DNA of 64,000 bases from an uncultured Collinsella sp. (GCA_900544095.1 UQTV01000004.1:1-64000); one strand, 5' to 3'; positions 49,299-58,590 are shown, counted from the stretch's first letter. The notes: generated by a model not told the origin, from the sequence alone. Numbers and translations: made by a program.

Positions 49299-49982
49299 TT
49301 GGATAGCGAACAGTTCAAACAAGAAGCTGAGAAAATAGAACAAAGCCTGAGTGCCTTGAGAGTCGCCGAGCGCAATGCAGTGATTCCCTTCATGAACGGC
49401 GACTTTACCCAATGGGATCTATATCTGGCATCCTCCTCTGAGTATGCGATGAGACTGATAGACGGATTCATCTCCATGCTCGAGTCGAGGAATCTTGTTT
49501 GCGTCGCCCAGCTTCTCCGCGCACAGGTTGGAGTCTGCCTGCGGACATTCGCATTATTCGCCGCCGAAGACCAGGATGACTTTCTCAAGCAGGTGTTTCA
49601 AGGTGTGCCTGTGAACAAGCTGAAAGATTTCTCGGGTGAGAAGATGTCCGATGGAAGACTTCAAGACTTACTCGAGAAGTTCGATCCAAAGGTAAAAGAT
49701 GTATACAAGGTGACGTCTGGATTCGTCCACTTCTCCATTGATATTCTGCCGAGCATGGGTGTGCCTGGGGAGGGCTATGAGGTCGAGTTTAATTTTGGAG
49801 CCGAGCCCAACGAGAGAAACAATGCGCCTCTCGTGGAATGCGGCAAGGCGTTCTGCCACTATGTCGACCTGCATCTCCAGATGCTCCATAAGGTGATTGC
49901 TTCGGATGAATGGTATGCCGATCGATTCCGTATCGATTCCGATGGTCCTGCAGACGAGGCCTCGAAAAGCGAGAAGGTGTAG
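49299..49982 (+). CDS. Unknown helical protein
   Basis: The 227-residue, mainly helical protein reads from a TTG at 49,299; the ribosome site is poor, so the start is uncertain. Segments such as LVCVAQLLRAQVGVCLRTFA, EKFDPKVKDVYKVTSGFVHF and CGKAFCHYVDLHLQMLHKV give the impression of HEPN-like or DUF5677-like proteins of mobile regions (an R....H pairing is possible but not clear). It lies in a scar of pseudogenes and stands alone. No function can be assigned. Confidence 0.5.
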   Translation: MDSEQFKQEAEKIEQSLSALRVAERNAVIPFMNGDFTQWDLYLASSSEYAMRLIDGFISMLESRNLVCVAQLLRAQVGVCLRTFALFAAEDQDDFLKQVFQGVPVNKLKDFSGEKMSDGRLQDLLEKFDPKVKDVYKVTSGFVHFSIDILPSMGVPGEGYEVEFNFGAEPNERNNAPLVECGKAFCHYVDLHLQMLHKVIASDEWYADRFRIDSDGPADEASKSEKV

Positions 49983-50229
49983 GTCGAACGCATTGACGCT
50001 GCCTTGACAGCATCCCGATATGATAACGAATGGGAGGTTCCCTGCGAAATGTGCGCCTCTGTATATTCTCGCTAGGACGCCCTCGACCGATAAGGCATCG
50101 TTGAGTTCAATTTGAGTTCAGCTCGGGTGCCTGAAAATCGCCCAACTCTGATAAAAGGGGAGACGACGGTACACCACGTAGACGAGAGGCTATGGAAGTG
50201 CACGATTTGATTATATTGGCGCGCTAAAC

Positions 50230-50452
50230 CGCCCCGCTGCCCAACTTGAACTCCGCTCACGCGTGTATGGGGCTGCGAGAGGTAACGGCCTGCGGCCTCC
50301 TTTGTGTGCTCGATGATATCTTCGAGCATGCCGGGCATGGCGGAGACATTCGCTGCAATCCAGCCGTGTTCAAGCGCCGTTTCGGATAGGAGCGAGAGGG
50401 GGCTGTCTTGCCCGTTTCCCTTGCACCCGTAAAGATGGTTGACAGTTTGGGG
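50230..50452 (-). pseudogene. N-terminal fragment of an AAA ATPase gene
   Basis: The minus strand reads PKLSTIFTGARETGKTA (a Walker A motif), then after a frame change LSLLSETALEHGWIAANVSA, MPGMLEDIIEHTKEAAGRYL. The T..GKT followed by HGWI...VSA.PGMLEDI is typical of the first part of the archaeal-type ATPases found near mobile DNA. The remainder is missing and one frameshift is present. Confidence 0.5.
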
Positions 50453-50507
50453 TCTCCCGGGTCTTTAGCTTTTACCGTGCTAGATGCCTCATGGAAACTG
50501 TTGGACT

Positions 50508-50555
50508 TTAATCAGACAGACCCAGCATGTCGTTTTCCTCCATGAGGACATCGGC
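50508..50555 (-). pseudogene. Fossil of a parC-like 3' end
   Basis: Sixteen codons including the stop read ADVLMEENDMLGLSD. They match the end of the parC gene at 35,977 (GALMKENDMPSLFD) and share the DNA word GCATGTCGTTTTCC. No other part of parC is present. This suggests a recombination or replication scar. Confidence 0.5.
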
Positions 50556-50574
50556 TAAAACCGCAACACCTATG

Positions 50575-51003
50575 CTTGTTTAAGCAAACTTCCTGATAGT
50601 CGTGGAGCTGCTGTAGCCCGACATGCAGGACATCGCTCGGCTTAAACACCGGATGCCGCATCCGCGAAACGAGTTGCGGTGCACCCTGTTCCAAAAGGCT
50701 GCCAAGTACCATGGCGTGAGCGTTGGGGTAGCCATCATTCAGCGTGGATACATCCGGATGCGCATAGATCCAGACGATTCCAACGTTCTCGTATTTCCCG
50801 TGCAGGTAATCGAAGAGGGCAGGCGACACCATACAGTTGCCGCCGACGGTCACGACTCTGTCGGGGTTTTCTGCCGCAAGCTTCCTCTGCGCATCCTGAA
50901 TCCCCGCCAGGACTTCGTCCTCGGCATAGATGCGAACTGTCTCCCATTTCTCATGTCCAAGTTTTGGGACGCGTTTCACAATGTCGAGTGGGACTCCTGG
51001 ACA
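50575..51003 (-). pseudogene. Internal fragment of an arginase-family (ureohydrolase) gene
   Basis: The minus-strand frame reads CPGVPLDIVKRVPKLGHEKW, then VVTVGGNCMVSPALFDYLHG, VGIVWIYAHPDVSTLNDGYP, NAHAMVLGSLLEQG and PSDVLHVGLQQLHDYQE. GGNC..S and AHPDVST correspond to the metal-binding GGDHS and DAHxD motifs of arginase/agmatinase, here with Cys and Tyr substitutions. Both ends are missing and the frame runs into unrelated sequence. It is a truncated relic. Confidence 0.65.
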
Positions 51004-51009
51004 GTCGGA

Positions 51010-52149
51010 TCACGTGGTGGCCCCCTTTGAGAGGGTCACGAGCATCACGGTTCCGTTCTCGGAATTTGCTTCGACCTCTACCGTGCCACCGTGAAGCGCT
51101 GCAATCTCCCAAACAAGCGCTAGCCCGAGTCCTGCGCCGCCATATGCCCTGCTGCGGGATTTATCCAGGCGAAAGAACGGTTGGAAGATGCTCTCACGGT
51201 ACTGCTTGGGTATTCCCGGGCCCTGGTCCTCGACTCGCAGGAACACGTGGCTGTTGTTGTCGCAGATGGAGACGTTGACAGTCGAGCCGGGGCGGCTGTA
51301 ACGGATGGCGTTTTCGACCAGATTAAACACCAGCCGATAGAGGAGCGTGTCGCTCCCGATTACTAAAGCGTCTCCAGCACAATTGAGGGCTATGCCCTTA
51401 TTTTCGGCAAGTGGCGCAAGGTCGGTGAGGACCTCTTCGGACAAGGGACCGAGTTCAACATCGTCCTCGCAAGGAACGCTGCGGAGCTCGCTCATCTCGA
51501 GCAATACCTTGGTCATTCGAGACATGCGCTCAGTTTGTTCTTGTAGCAGGCCGAGCAGCTCGGCTGTTTCGGGTTGCAAACCGGAGTGCTCAGAGATGAA
51601 TAGTTCAATCTGTGCTTGCATAAGGGAGAGCGGGGTGCGCAGCTCGTGTGCGGCGTTGCCGGTAAACTGACGCTGTGCAGAGAACCCTTCGCAAAGACGG
51701 GCGATCATGTCGTTGAAAGAGGCGCTGCATCGTTGTAGCTCGGTGGGCACATCTTCGCTGAGCTTAATTTCGCTTAGGTTGTCAGGCTGCACGCGCTCAA
51801 CCTGGGCCGCAAAAGCCCGCAGCGGTTTGAGTGCACGGCCGCTCACAAAGTATGCCAGCGCGCCGCCAAGGAGTGTGACTCCAGCCGTGATGTACCAGGT
51901 TGTCGTGCCAAAAGACTCTTGTGCGTCGTTTACGACGACCGTGACCTCGTCATCGAGGGCTGCTTGTGTTGGGTCAAACGCCTGGGGCGAATCCGCGCCG
52001 GTAGCGGTAAAGGCCGAGATGTCACTGCCGATGGCATCCATGTAGCGCATGCCCGTATAGCCGACCAGGCAGTTCGTCAACACGCACGCTGCGCACGTGA
52101 GCAGCGCCGTCATAATCGTTATGCGCCATTGCAGCGAAAGCCTTTTCAT
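51010..52149 (-). CDS. Sensor histidine kinase
   Basis: The 379-residue protein has an N-terminal membrane helix (about 10-30), an extracytoplasmic sensor of about 60 residues, a second helix (about 85-103), HAMP-like linker, the H-box AAHELRTPLSLMQAQIEL, and a HATPase domain with NLVENAIRYS, EDQGPGIPKQY and GGAGLGLALVWEIA. This is a complete OmpR-type partner kinase. It overlaps the response regulator stop by four bases. It lies back to back with the redox operon at 52,911, which is a likely target. Confidence 0.9.
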   Translation of the reverse strand: MKRLSLQWRITIMTALLTCAACVLTNCLVGYTGMRYMDAIGSDISAFTATGADSPQAFDPTQAALDDEVTVVVNDAQESFGTTTWYITAGVTLLGGALAYFVSGRALKPLRAFAAQVERVQPDNLSEIKLSEDVPTELQRCSASFNDMIARLCEGFSAQRQFTGNAAHELRTPLSLMQAQIELFISEHSGLQPETAELLGLLQEQTERMSRMTKVLLEMSELRSVPCEDDVELGPLSEEVLTDLAPLAENKGIALNCAGDALVIGSDTLLYRLVFNLVENAIRYSRPGSTVNVSICDNNSHVFLRVEDQGPGIPKQYRESIFQPFFRLDKSRSRAYGGAGLGLALVWEIAALHGGTVEVEANSENGTVMLVTLSKGATT

Positions 52150-52820
52150 TCGCTATCCTCCATAACGTAGCCCTCTCCAATCCGATTGCGAATCGGGTCG
52201 TATCCCAAAGCGCTGCGTAGCTTTTTGCGGAGTGACGAGATGTGAACGCGGGTTGCGTTGCTAAAGCTGTTCACGCTGCTATCCCAAACGTGCTCGATAA
52301 GCTCCTCTTGACTTACCGGACGCCCCTGATTAAGCATCAGGTATTCCAAGATTCCCGTTTCCTTGCGCGTAAAAGATAAAGCCTCGCTGTCCACGGAAGC
52401 GATGCGCGCCTTGGTGTCAAAACGGAGCTTTCCGCAGGTTAAAACTATGTCGCTTTGTGTAAAGCGCCTGAGGGTGAGGCTGCGGATCCTTGCCGCAAGT
52501 TCGTCCAGATGAAACGGCTTGGTGAGGTAATCGTTGGCGCCGGCATCGAGTCCGGCGACTTTATCGGATACTTCGCCACGTGCGGACAGAATCAGTACCT
52601 TGGTCTCGCAGTCGGTTTTCCTAAGTTCCCTGAGCACGGTCATGCCGTCGATGCGGGGGAGATTGAGGTCGAGTACCACGAGGTCAAAGACTTCGACGCC
52701 CAGCAGGTCGAGTGCCTCCCGTCCATCGTGGCAGCAGTCGACGCTGTACGCCAGGTTTCGCAAGCTGCGTGCGATTGCATCGCACAGTGCTCGCTCGTCT
52801 TCGACGATCAAAATACGCAT
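52146..52820 (-). CDS. OmpR/PhoB-family response regulator
   Basis: The 224-residue protein has a receiver domain starting MRILIVEDERALCDA with the phospho-acceptor Asp in VVLDLNLPRIDG, Lys in YLTKPFHLDELAARI, and a winged-helix effector (LSFTRKETGILEYLMLNQGR, ATRVHISSLRKKLRSALGYD). GGAGAC precedes the ATG at 52,820. It is co-transcribed with the kinase and divergent from the CXXC mini-protein/polyferredoxin operon, with about 90 bases between the starts. Confidence 0.9.
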   Translation of the reverse strand: MRILIVEDERALCDAIARSLRNLAYSVDCCHDGREALDLLGVEVFDLVVLDLNLPRIDGMTVLRELRKTDCETKVLILSARGEVSDKVAGLDAGANDYLTKPFHLDELAARIRSLTLRRFTQSDIVLTCGKLRFDTKARIASVDSEALSFTRKETGILEYLMLNQGRPVSQEELIEHVWDSSVNSFSNATRVHISSLRKKLRSALGYDPIRNRIGEGYVMEDSE

Positions 52821-52910
52821 AACAGTCTCCTTGCACATTCCAAATCGCGCTTAACACGGATTTTATAGTCGATATGGTCCAATGGTCGCGTAACGAAAGG
52901 AGTGGTTGGG

Positions 52911-53057
52911 TTGTTCAAAGCAGTAAAACCCGTGGTACAGGTCGCTTTGTTGATCGTCGGAATTGCCATGGTGTGCTTTGGCGTTATGCGTGGCGAGGCG
53001 GATGCCGTGCTGGCCAAAGCGATTAGGCTGTGCTTGGAGTGTATCGGAATTGGATAA
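52911..53057 (+). CDS. CD1871A-family CXXC mini-protein
   Basis: The 48-residue protein reads from TTG at 52,911 behind AAAGGAGTGG. One membrane helix (VVQVALLIVGIAMVCFGVMR) is followed by GEADAVLAKAIRLCLECIGI and G, with the CxxC near the C-terminus. This matches the small CD1871A family of CXXC proteins that sit next to 4Fe-4S membrane proteins. Its stop TAA overlaps the TTG start of the next gene (TTGGATAA), so the two are translationally coupled. It is too short to be noticed by most gene finders. Confidence 0.8.
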   Translation: MFKAVKPVVQVALLIVGIAMVCFGVMRGEADAVLAKAIRLCLECIGIG

Positions 53058-53952
53058 AAGAAAAAACACCGTGTCGCATGTTTTGGCCCGATCTCGCGGA
53101 TTCATTCAGGCGGCGGCAACGCTCATCACCAACATTCACCTGCCAAACTTTGCTAAAGGCGGCATCTATCAGGGCGCGGGAAAAACAGTCTGCGTACCCG
53201 GGCTTAACTGCTATTCGTGCCCCGCGGCATCGGGTGCGTGCCCCATCGGGTCGTTCCAGTCGGTGGTAGGTTCATCTAAGTTTAACTTCTCCTACTACGT
53301 TACCGGTACGCTCATTTTGCTCGGCGTGCTGCTGGGACGCTTTGTATGCGGCTTTCTGTGCCCGTTTGGCTGGCTGCAGGAGCTGCTTCATAAGATTCCC
53401 GGCAAAAAGCTTTCGACAAAAAAGCTCAAGGCGCTTACGTATATCAAATACTTCGTGCTGCTGTTTGCTGTGGTATTGCTGCCTGTGCTGGTGGTCAACG
53501 ACCTGGGGATGGGAGATCCGTTCTTTTGTAAGTACATCTGTCCGCAGGGTGTGCTCGAGGGCGCCATTCCTCTGGCCATTGCCAATGCCGGCATTCGATC
53601 TGCGTTGGGACATCTCTTTACTTGGAAACTTGCCGTTCTCATTGCCGTGGTAGTGCTGAGCGTTTTGTTCTATCGCCCCTTCTGCAAATGGATTTGCCCG
53701 CTCGGCGCATTCTATGCGCTCATGAATAAGGTATCCCTGCTAGGGATTCGGGTCGATGCATGCAAATGCGTCTCGTGCGGCAAGTGTTCAAGGGTTTGTC
53801 AGATGGACGTTGATGTGGTCCGCGCGCCCAATCATGCCGAATGTATCCGGTGCGGAAAGTGCATCGGGGCCTGTCCTGTCGATGCCATCAGCTATCGCTA
53901 TGGCCTGGATGTGTCGGCGGAAAAGCTTCCCTTGACCGCCGATAAAAAGTAA
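53050..53952 (+). CDS. Membrane 4Fe-4S polyferredoxin (NapH/YccM-like)
   Basis: The protein has 300 residues. The TTG at 53,050 has GGAG upstream and overlaps the previous stop. Cysteine groups occur in LNCYSCPAASGACPIG, VCGFLCPFGWLQELL, CKYICPQGVLEGAIP and CKWICPLGAFYALM. Membrane segments lie between them, and two 4Fe-4S ferredoxin motifs stand at the end (CVSCGKCSRVCQMD and CIRCGKCIGACPVD). It would move electrons across or along the membrane, feeding the TlpA-like protein encoded next. Confidence 0.85.
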   Translation: MDKRKNTVSHVLARSRGFIQAAATLITNIHLPNFAKGGIYQGAGKTVCVPGLNCYSCPAASGACPIGSFQSVVGSSKFNFSYYVTGTLILLGVLLGRFVCGFLCPFGWLQELLHKIPGKKLSTKKLKALTYIKYFVLLFAVVLLPVLVVNDLGMGDPFFCKYICPQGVLEGAIPLAIANAGIRSALGHLFTWKLAVLIAVVVLSVLFYRPFCKWICPLGAFYALMNKVSLLGIRVDACKCVSCGKCSRVCQMDVDVVRAPNHAECIRCGKCIGACPVDAISYRYGLDVSAEKLPLTADKK

Positions 53953-53981
53953 ACAAGCTTCGACAAAACGGAGGAATGACT

Positions 53982-54953
53982 ATGAAGCTTTCTAAGATTG
54001 CGGCCCTGTTTATGGTGCCGGTATTGGCCTTGTGTCTTGTGGCATGTTCGGCGCCCGGTGGCAATGTGAGCGAATCTGCGAGCTCCGATCCTAAGATCGC
54101 AGAACTCACTGCGCAGAAGCCGACCAATGCCGACGAGGCCGCTGAGCTGTATGCGAAGCTCATGAAAAAGGAGAACGATATCCTTTCGAGTGATAACGCG
54201 CTGTGGGAAAAGGTATTCAATGCGGCAAATAAAGACTCGGCAATGATTGAGGACGGCAGCAATTACGGCGATTTCCTGCTCAAGACCATCGACGGCGCCA
54301 AGGATGAGTTCACGGCGGATGAGCTCAAGACGCTCAAGGCCGGTGCACAGCAGATCAAGGAGATCGAGGACAAGCTCGAGAGCCTGGAGAAGGAGTTCCC
54401 CGGCTGTGGAAGCACGCCGAGCGCAGGCGAGAGCGTCGACGCTTCGGCCGCTGGCATGACGGCTGGCGCCAATGCTTCGAGCGAGGCGACGAAGTTCCCC
54501 AGCTTTACGGACAAGGACCTGGATGGCAACGACGTGAGTAGCGACGAGCTGTTCTCTAAGAACAAGGTCACCGTCATGAACTTCTGGTTCACCACTTGCA
54601 AGCCGTGCGTGGGCGAGCTGGGCGATCTTGAGAATTTGAATCAGGAGCTTGCCGAGAAGGGCGGCCAGGTCGTGGGCGTCAATTCCTTTACGCTCGATGG
54701 CAACAAGGGCGAGATTGCAGATGCCAAGGACGTGCTGAGCAAGAAGGGCGTGACATATAAGAACATCTGGTTCAAGTCGGATAGCGAGGCCGGTAAGTTT
54801 ACGTCAAATTTGTTCTCGTTCCCGACAACGTATGTCATCGATCAGAATGGCAACATCGTAGGGGAGCCCATCGTGGGAGCCATCAGCTCCGCCGAGCAGC
54901 GCGCAGCACTCAACAAACTTATCGACCAGGCGATTGCGAATAGCGAGCAGTAG
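53982..54953 (+). CDS. TlpA/ResA-like thiol-redox lipoprotein
   Basis: The 323-residue protein has a lipoprotein signal with lipobox LVACSAPGG (Cys near residue 22), a helical linker region of about 130 residues, and a thioredoxin-fold domain: KFPSFTDKDLDGNDVSSDEL, VTVMNFWFTTCKPCVGELGD with the CxxC active site, VVGVNSFTLDG, and the cis-Pro segment FSFPTTYVIDQNGNIVG. I chose the ATG at 53,982 because GGAGG is seven bases ahead. It follows the polyferredoxin closely and would act on extracellular disulfides. Confidence 0.85.
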   Translation: MKLSKIAALFMVPVLALCLVACSAPGGNVSESASSDPKIAELTAQKPTNADEAAELYAKLMKKENDILSSDNALWEKVFNAANKDSAMIEDGSNYGDFLLKTIDGAKDEFTADELKTLKAGAQQIKEIEDKLESLEKEFPGCGSTPSAGESVDASAAGMTAGANASSEATKFPSFTDKDLDGNDVSSDELFSKNKVTVMNFWFTTCKPCVGELGDLENLNQELAEKGGQVVGVNSFTLDGNKGEIADAKDVLSKKGVTYKNIWFKSDSEAGKFTSNLFSFPTTYVIDQNGNIVGEPIVGAISSAEQRAALNKLIDQAIANSEQ

Positions 54954-55034
54954 AAAACGCGTAAGGCATGGCGAGGATCGTGCGCCGCTGTGCGAAGTAG
55001 TCCGCTCCCTTTCAAGTATAAGCTCCACCATATA

Positions 55035-55060
55035 GAGGTCCCGCTCGGGACCTCTTTTTT
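55035..55060 (+). terminator. Intrinsic terminator of the redox operon
   Basis: GAGGTCCCG pairs with CGGGACCTC around CT and is followed by TTTTTT. Confidence 0.9.
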
Positions 55061-55207
55061 GGGCGCCGTCCCGTTCGTTTTTTGGCGCGGTTCCCTACAT
55101 TCCTCACTGGCGCCGGCAAAAAATGGGGATAGAGTAGGACAAACGCGTCGAATACGAACGGCGGGGGAGAGCGGGCGAGCGCGCCCACGTGGGAGAGGTT
55201 GTCGTCC

Positions 55208-58200
55208 ATGCTGGAGCTCAAGGGTATTTGCAAAAGGTACGTTACGCAGTCGTTTACGCAGGTGGCGCTCGACGACGTAAGCCTGTCTTTTCGCGATAAC
55301 GAGTTCGTGGCCATTCTGGGCCCCTCGGGCTCGGGCAAAACTACGATGCTCAACGTAATCGGTGGACTCGATCATTTCGATTCCGGCGACCTGCTCATCG
55401 ACGGCATCTCGACCAAGGACTTTCACGATCGCGATTGGGATGCCTATCGCAACAACCGCATCGGCTTTGTGTTCCAGAGCTATAACCTCATTCCGCATCA
55501 GACCATTTTGGAAAACGTGGAGCTGGCACTTACGCTCACGGGCGTGGGGTATGGCGAGCGCCGCCAGCGTGCGCGCGAGGCGTTGGAGAAAGTCGGCCTG
55601 GGCGAGCACGTTAACAAGCGCCCGAGCCAGCTATCGGGCGGACAGATGCAGCGCGTGGCCATCGCCCGTGCTCTGATCAATGATCCCGAGATTGTGCTGG
55701 CCGACGAGCCGACCGGCGCTTTGGATTCAACGACGTCCGTGCAGGTCATGGACCTGCTCAAGGACGTGGCGCGCGACCGCCTGGTCATCATGGTCACGCA
55801 CAATCCCGAGCTGGCGTACCAGTACGCCACGCGCATCGTCAACCTGGCGGACGGTAAGATCACCGACGATTCCGATCCTTTCGATGTCGCTGACGCCACG
55901 CGCCGCGAGGCCAAGCCTACGCGCAAAACCTCGATGAGCTTTGTGACGGCGCTGGGGCTTTCTGCCCGAAACCTTATGACCAAGAAGGGCCGTACGGCCA
56001 TGACTGCCTTTGCGGGCTCGATTGGCATTATCGGTATCGCGGCGATCCTGGCGCTCTCCAATGGCGTAAACGGCTACATCAAAAAGGTCGAGGAGGATAC
56101 GCTCTCGAGCTATCCGCTCGCCATTTCCAAGCAGGACTACGACCTGTCGTCTATGATGGGTGGTCAGGGGGCTGCGGATGATGACTCGCCTGAAAACGTG
56201 GATTCGTCCGACGACAGTGCCGAAACCGATAAGATTCCCGTGGTCACGGCCGTAAAGGATATGTTTGCGAGCGTTAAGTCCAACGACATGACGAGCTTTA
56301 AGGCATGGCTTGACGACGGCGGCGACGGTATCGACAAAGAGGTCAACGCCATTCAGTACGGCTACGGTGTATCGCCGGTTGTCTATCGTGCCGGCAAGGG
56401 CGATGAGAAGCCCGTTCGGCTTGTTCCCAACGCAATGACCGAGGCTATGAGCGGAGGCGCGAGTTCGGCGGCAACGGTGAGCATGGAATCCATGGGAACC
56501 TCGGTCTTTAACGAGATGATTGACGACCAGAGCCTGCTCGACAGCCAGTACGATGTCGTCGCCGGTCATTGGCCCACGTCTGCCAACGAAGCCGTGATGG
56601 TGCTTTCGAGCCGCGGTACGGTGGGCGACTATACGCTCTACAGCATCGGTGCGCTGGATATCGATGAGCTCAACGATCTGGTAAACAGTGCCATGACGGC
56701 CGACGGTGGGGTCAAAGCACCCGAGACCGGCACCGACTTTACCTACGACGATGCGCTGTCCACGACGTTTAAGGTGCTGTCGCCGGCCGATGCCTATCGC
56801 AAAAACGAAGAGACCGGCATGTGGACCGACATGTCTGGTGACGCCGACTTTATGGCCGCCAAGGTTGCCGATGGCATCGACGTACACATCGTGGGTGTGG
56901 TGCGCCCTAACGAGACGGCCAATGCGAGTGCGTTGTCTCCGGGCATTGCCTATACACATGCGCTGACTCGCCAGCTTATGGAGCGCGCCGCCGATTCGCA
57001 GATTGTGCGGGAGCAACTCGCCCACCCCGAGACGGATGTCTTTACGGGCAAAACCTTCGACGAACTGCAAGGCGAGGCCAAACAAGGCGTGGATCTGGGC
57101 AGCATGTTCAGTGTGGACGAGGCGGCGCTCAAGAGCGCGTTCTCGTTCGATACCTCCGTGCTCTCGGGTGTTGCCGGCGGTATGGACCCGTCGTGTCTTG
57201 ACTTGTCCGAGCTGGACATTGACCTTTCGGGCGTAGGGAAGGATATCGACTTCAGCGACATCATGTCTAAGGCGCCAGCCCCCGATTTCTCGGGTGTCTT
57301 CGATGGGTTGGAGCTTACACCCGAGCAGATGCAGCAAGTGGGGGCGCTCGCCAACCAACTGTTCACGGGCTTTATGCAGTCGGAACAGTTTAAGGCGCTG
57401 ACGCCCGAAGATCTTAAGGACGCGTCAAAGCTTGCCGCCGCGTTCTCGACGTATCTTGAGAGTGATACGGCAGCCCAGCAAATCCTGGCTCAGCTCAAGG
57501 CACTCGGCGGCGATGCCCTGGCCGAGCGCCTGCAGCAGGCGATGACCGACTATGTACAAAAGCAGCTGGCTCCGTATCTGCAGCAGGCTCTGGATCAGAT
57601 GATGAAGTCGATCAGCGACCAGATTGCGACGACGGTGTCAACTCAGCTCAAGGCAGGCGCGGCAGGGCTCATGGGCCAGATGGCGACGCAGATGTCATCG
57701 AGTTTTGCCAACCTGGCGAGCGCTATGCGTGTGGATGCGAGCGCCTTTGCCCGCGCCATCCACTTCAACATGGACGCCGAGGACCTGAGTTCGCTTATGA
57801 TGAGTTATGCCAAGGCATCGCAGCTTACCTATGACAACAACCTGACCACACTGGGTTATGCGGACGAGGCAGACCCCATCTCGGTCAAGATTTTCCCGCG
57901 CGACTTTGAGGCGAAGGAGCGCGTGCTCGACCATATCGATGCGTATAACAAGCAGGTCAAAGCTGCTGGCCACGATGAGCAGGCGATTTCGTACACCGAC
58001 TATATGGGAATCATTATGGGCTCGGTGACCGACATTGTGAATACCATCAGCTTGGTGCTCATCGCATTCGTGAGCATCAGCCTAGTGGTGAGCTCCATTA
58101 TGATCGGCATCATCACCTACATCAGCGTGCTGGAGCGCAAAAAGGAGATTGGCATCCTGCGCGCGATCGGCGCGTCGAAGCGCAACGTGGCCAACGTATT

Positions 58201-58447
58201 CAATGCCGAGACCTTTATCGAGGGCCTCATCGCCGGCGTCTTTGCCATTGTCGTCGTGGTGCTCGTGAGCTTTCCGGTTAATACCTGGGCGCTTGCGGCC
58301 AAACAGGTGCCCAATCTGATGAGCCTGCCCGTGCAGGATGCGCTGGTGCTCATCGCAATTTCAGTGCTGCTGACGGTCGTTGCCGGCCTGCTGCCGGCCC
58401 GCAGCGCATCCAAGAAGGACCCCGTCGAAGCCCTGCGCTCCGAATAA
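55208..58447 (+). CDS. MacB-like ABC transporter, fused ATPase and permease
   Basis: The 1,079-residue protein has an N-terminal ATPase (Walker A GPSGSGKTT, signature LSGGQMQR, Walker B IVLADEPTGALD) followed by an FtsX/MacB permease. The first membrane helix is near residue 275 (AFAGSIGIIGIAAILALSNG), a very long extracytoplasmic region of about 600 residues follows, and three membrane helices close the chain (ISLVLIAFVSISLVVSSIMI, LIAGVFAIVVVVLVS, ALVLIAISVLLTVVAGLLPA). Such fused exporters handle peptides, lipids or antibiotics. GGGAGAGG precedes the ATG at 55,208. It stands alone and ends in a striking palindrome. Confidence 0.9.
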   Translation: MLELKGICKRYVTQSFTQVALDDVSLSFRDNEFVAILGPSGSGKTTMLNVIGGLDHFDSGDLLIDGISTKDFHDRDWDAYRNNRIGFVFQSYNLIPHQTILENVELALTLTGVGYGERRQRAREALEKVGLGEHVNKRPSQLSGGQMQRVAIARALINDPEIVLADEPTGALDSTTSVQVMDLLKDVARDRLVIMVTHNPELAYQYATRIVNLADGKITDDSDPFDVADATRREAKPTRKTSMSFVTALGLSARNLMTKKGRTAMTAFAGSIGIIGIAAILALSNGVNGYIKKVEEDTLSSYPLAISKQDYDLSSMMGGQGAADDDSPENVDSSDDSAETDKIPVVTAVKDMFASVKSNDMTSFKAWLDDGGDGIDKEVNAIQYGYGVSPVVYRAGKGDEKPVRLVPNAMTEAMSGGASSAATVSMESMGTSVFNEMIDDQSLLDSQYDVVAGHWPTSANEAVMVLSSRGTVGDYTLYSIGALDIDELNDLVNSAMTADGGVKAPETGTDFTYDDALSTTFKVLSPADAYRKNEETGMWTDMSGDADFMAAKVADGIDVHIVGVVRPNETANASALSPGIAYTHALTRQLMERAADSQIVREQLAHPETDVFTGKTFDELQGEAKQGVDLGSMFSVDEAALKSAFSFDTSVLSGVAGGMDPSCLDLSELDIDLSGVGKDIDFSDIMSKAPAPDFSGVFDGLELTPEQMQQVGALANQLFTGFMQSEQFKALTPEDLKDASKLAAAFSTYLESDTAAQQILAQLKALGGDALAERLQQAMTDYVQKQLAPYLQQALDQMMKSISDQIATTVSTQLKAGAAGLMGQMATQMSSSFANLASAMRVDASAFARAIHFNMDAEDLSSLMMSYAKASQLTYDNNLTTLGYADEADPISVKIFPRDFEAKERVLDHIDAYNKQVKAAGHDEQAISYTDYMGIIMGSVTDIVNTISLVLIAFVSISLVVSSIMIGIITYISVLERKKEIGILRAIGASKRNVANVFNAETFIEGLIAGVFAIVVVVLVSFPVNTWALAAKQVPNLMSLPVQDALVLIAISVLLTVVAGLLPARSASKKDPVEALRSE

Positions 58448-58478
58448 TGTGACAAAGGGACAGTCCCTTTGTCACATT
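58446..58478. repeat. Perfect 33-base palindrome overlapping the ABC gene stop
   Basis: AATGTGACAAAGGGAC (58,446-58,461) is repeated as an exact inverted copy (58,463-58,478) with a single central base. The first arm includes the last two bases of the TAA stop. It can terminate transcription, but it lacks a T-run and looks like a mobile palindromic unit of REP type. Confidence 0.75.
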
Positions 58479-58570
58479 GAGACCCTTGCGAAAACGGGGT
58501 CTAATTACCGTTCGGCAGGTTAAGAACTCCCTCTCCCCGCTTAATGCTTGACGGAGAGTCCTCTGGTTTA

Positions 58571-58590
58571 TATACCTATCGGTAGGCATA
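58571..58590. promoter_or_regulatory. Candidate TetR operator before the first MFS gene
   Basis: TATACCTATCGGTAGGCATA resembles the inverted TATACCTACCGTTCGGTAG that precedes the agmatine operon (60,748-60,767 on the other strand). It lies about 35 bases upstream of the MFS start and would let one repressor control both units. Confidence 0.5.

Noticed and set aside
55727..57358. A 543-codon minus-strand frame
   Set aside because: It is antisense to the ABC transporter, which has all its ATPase motifs on the plus strand.
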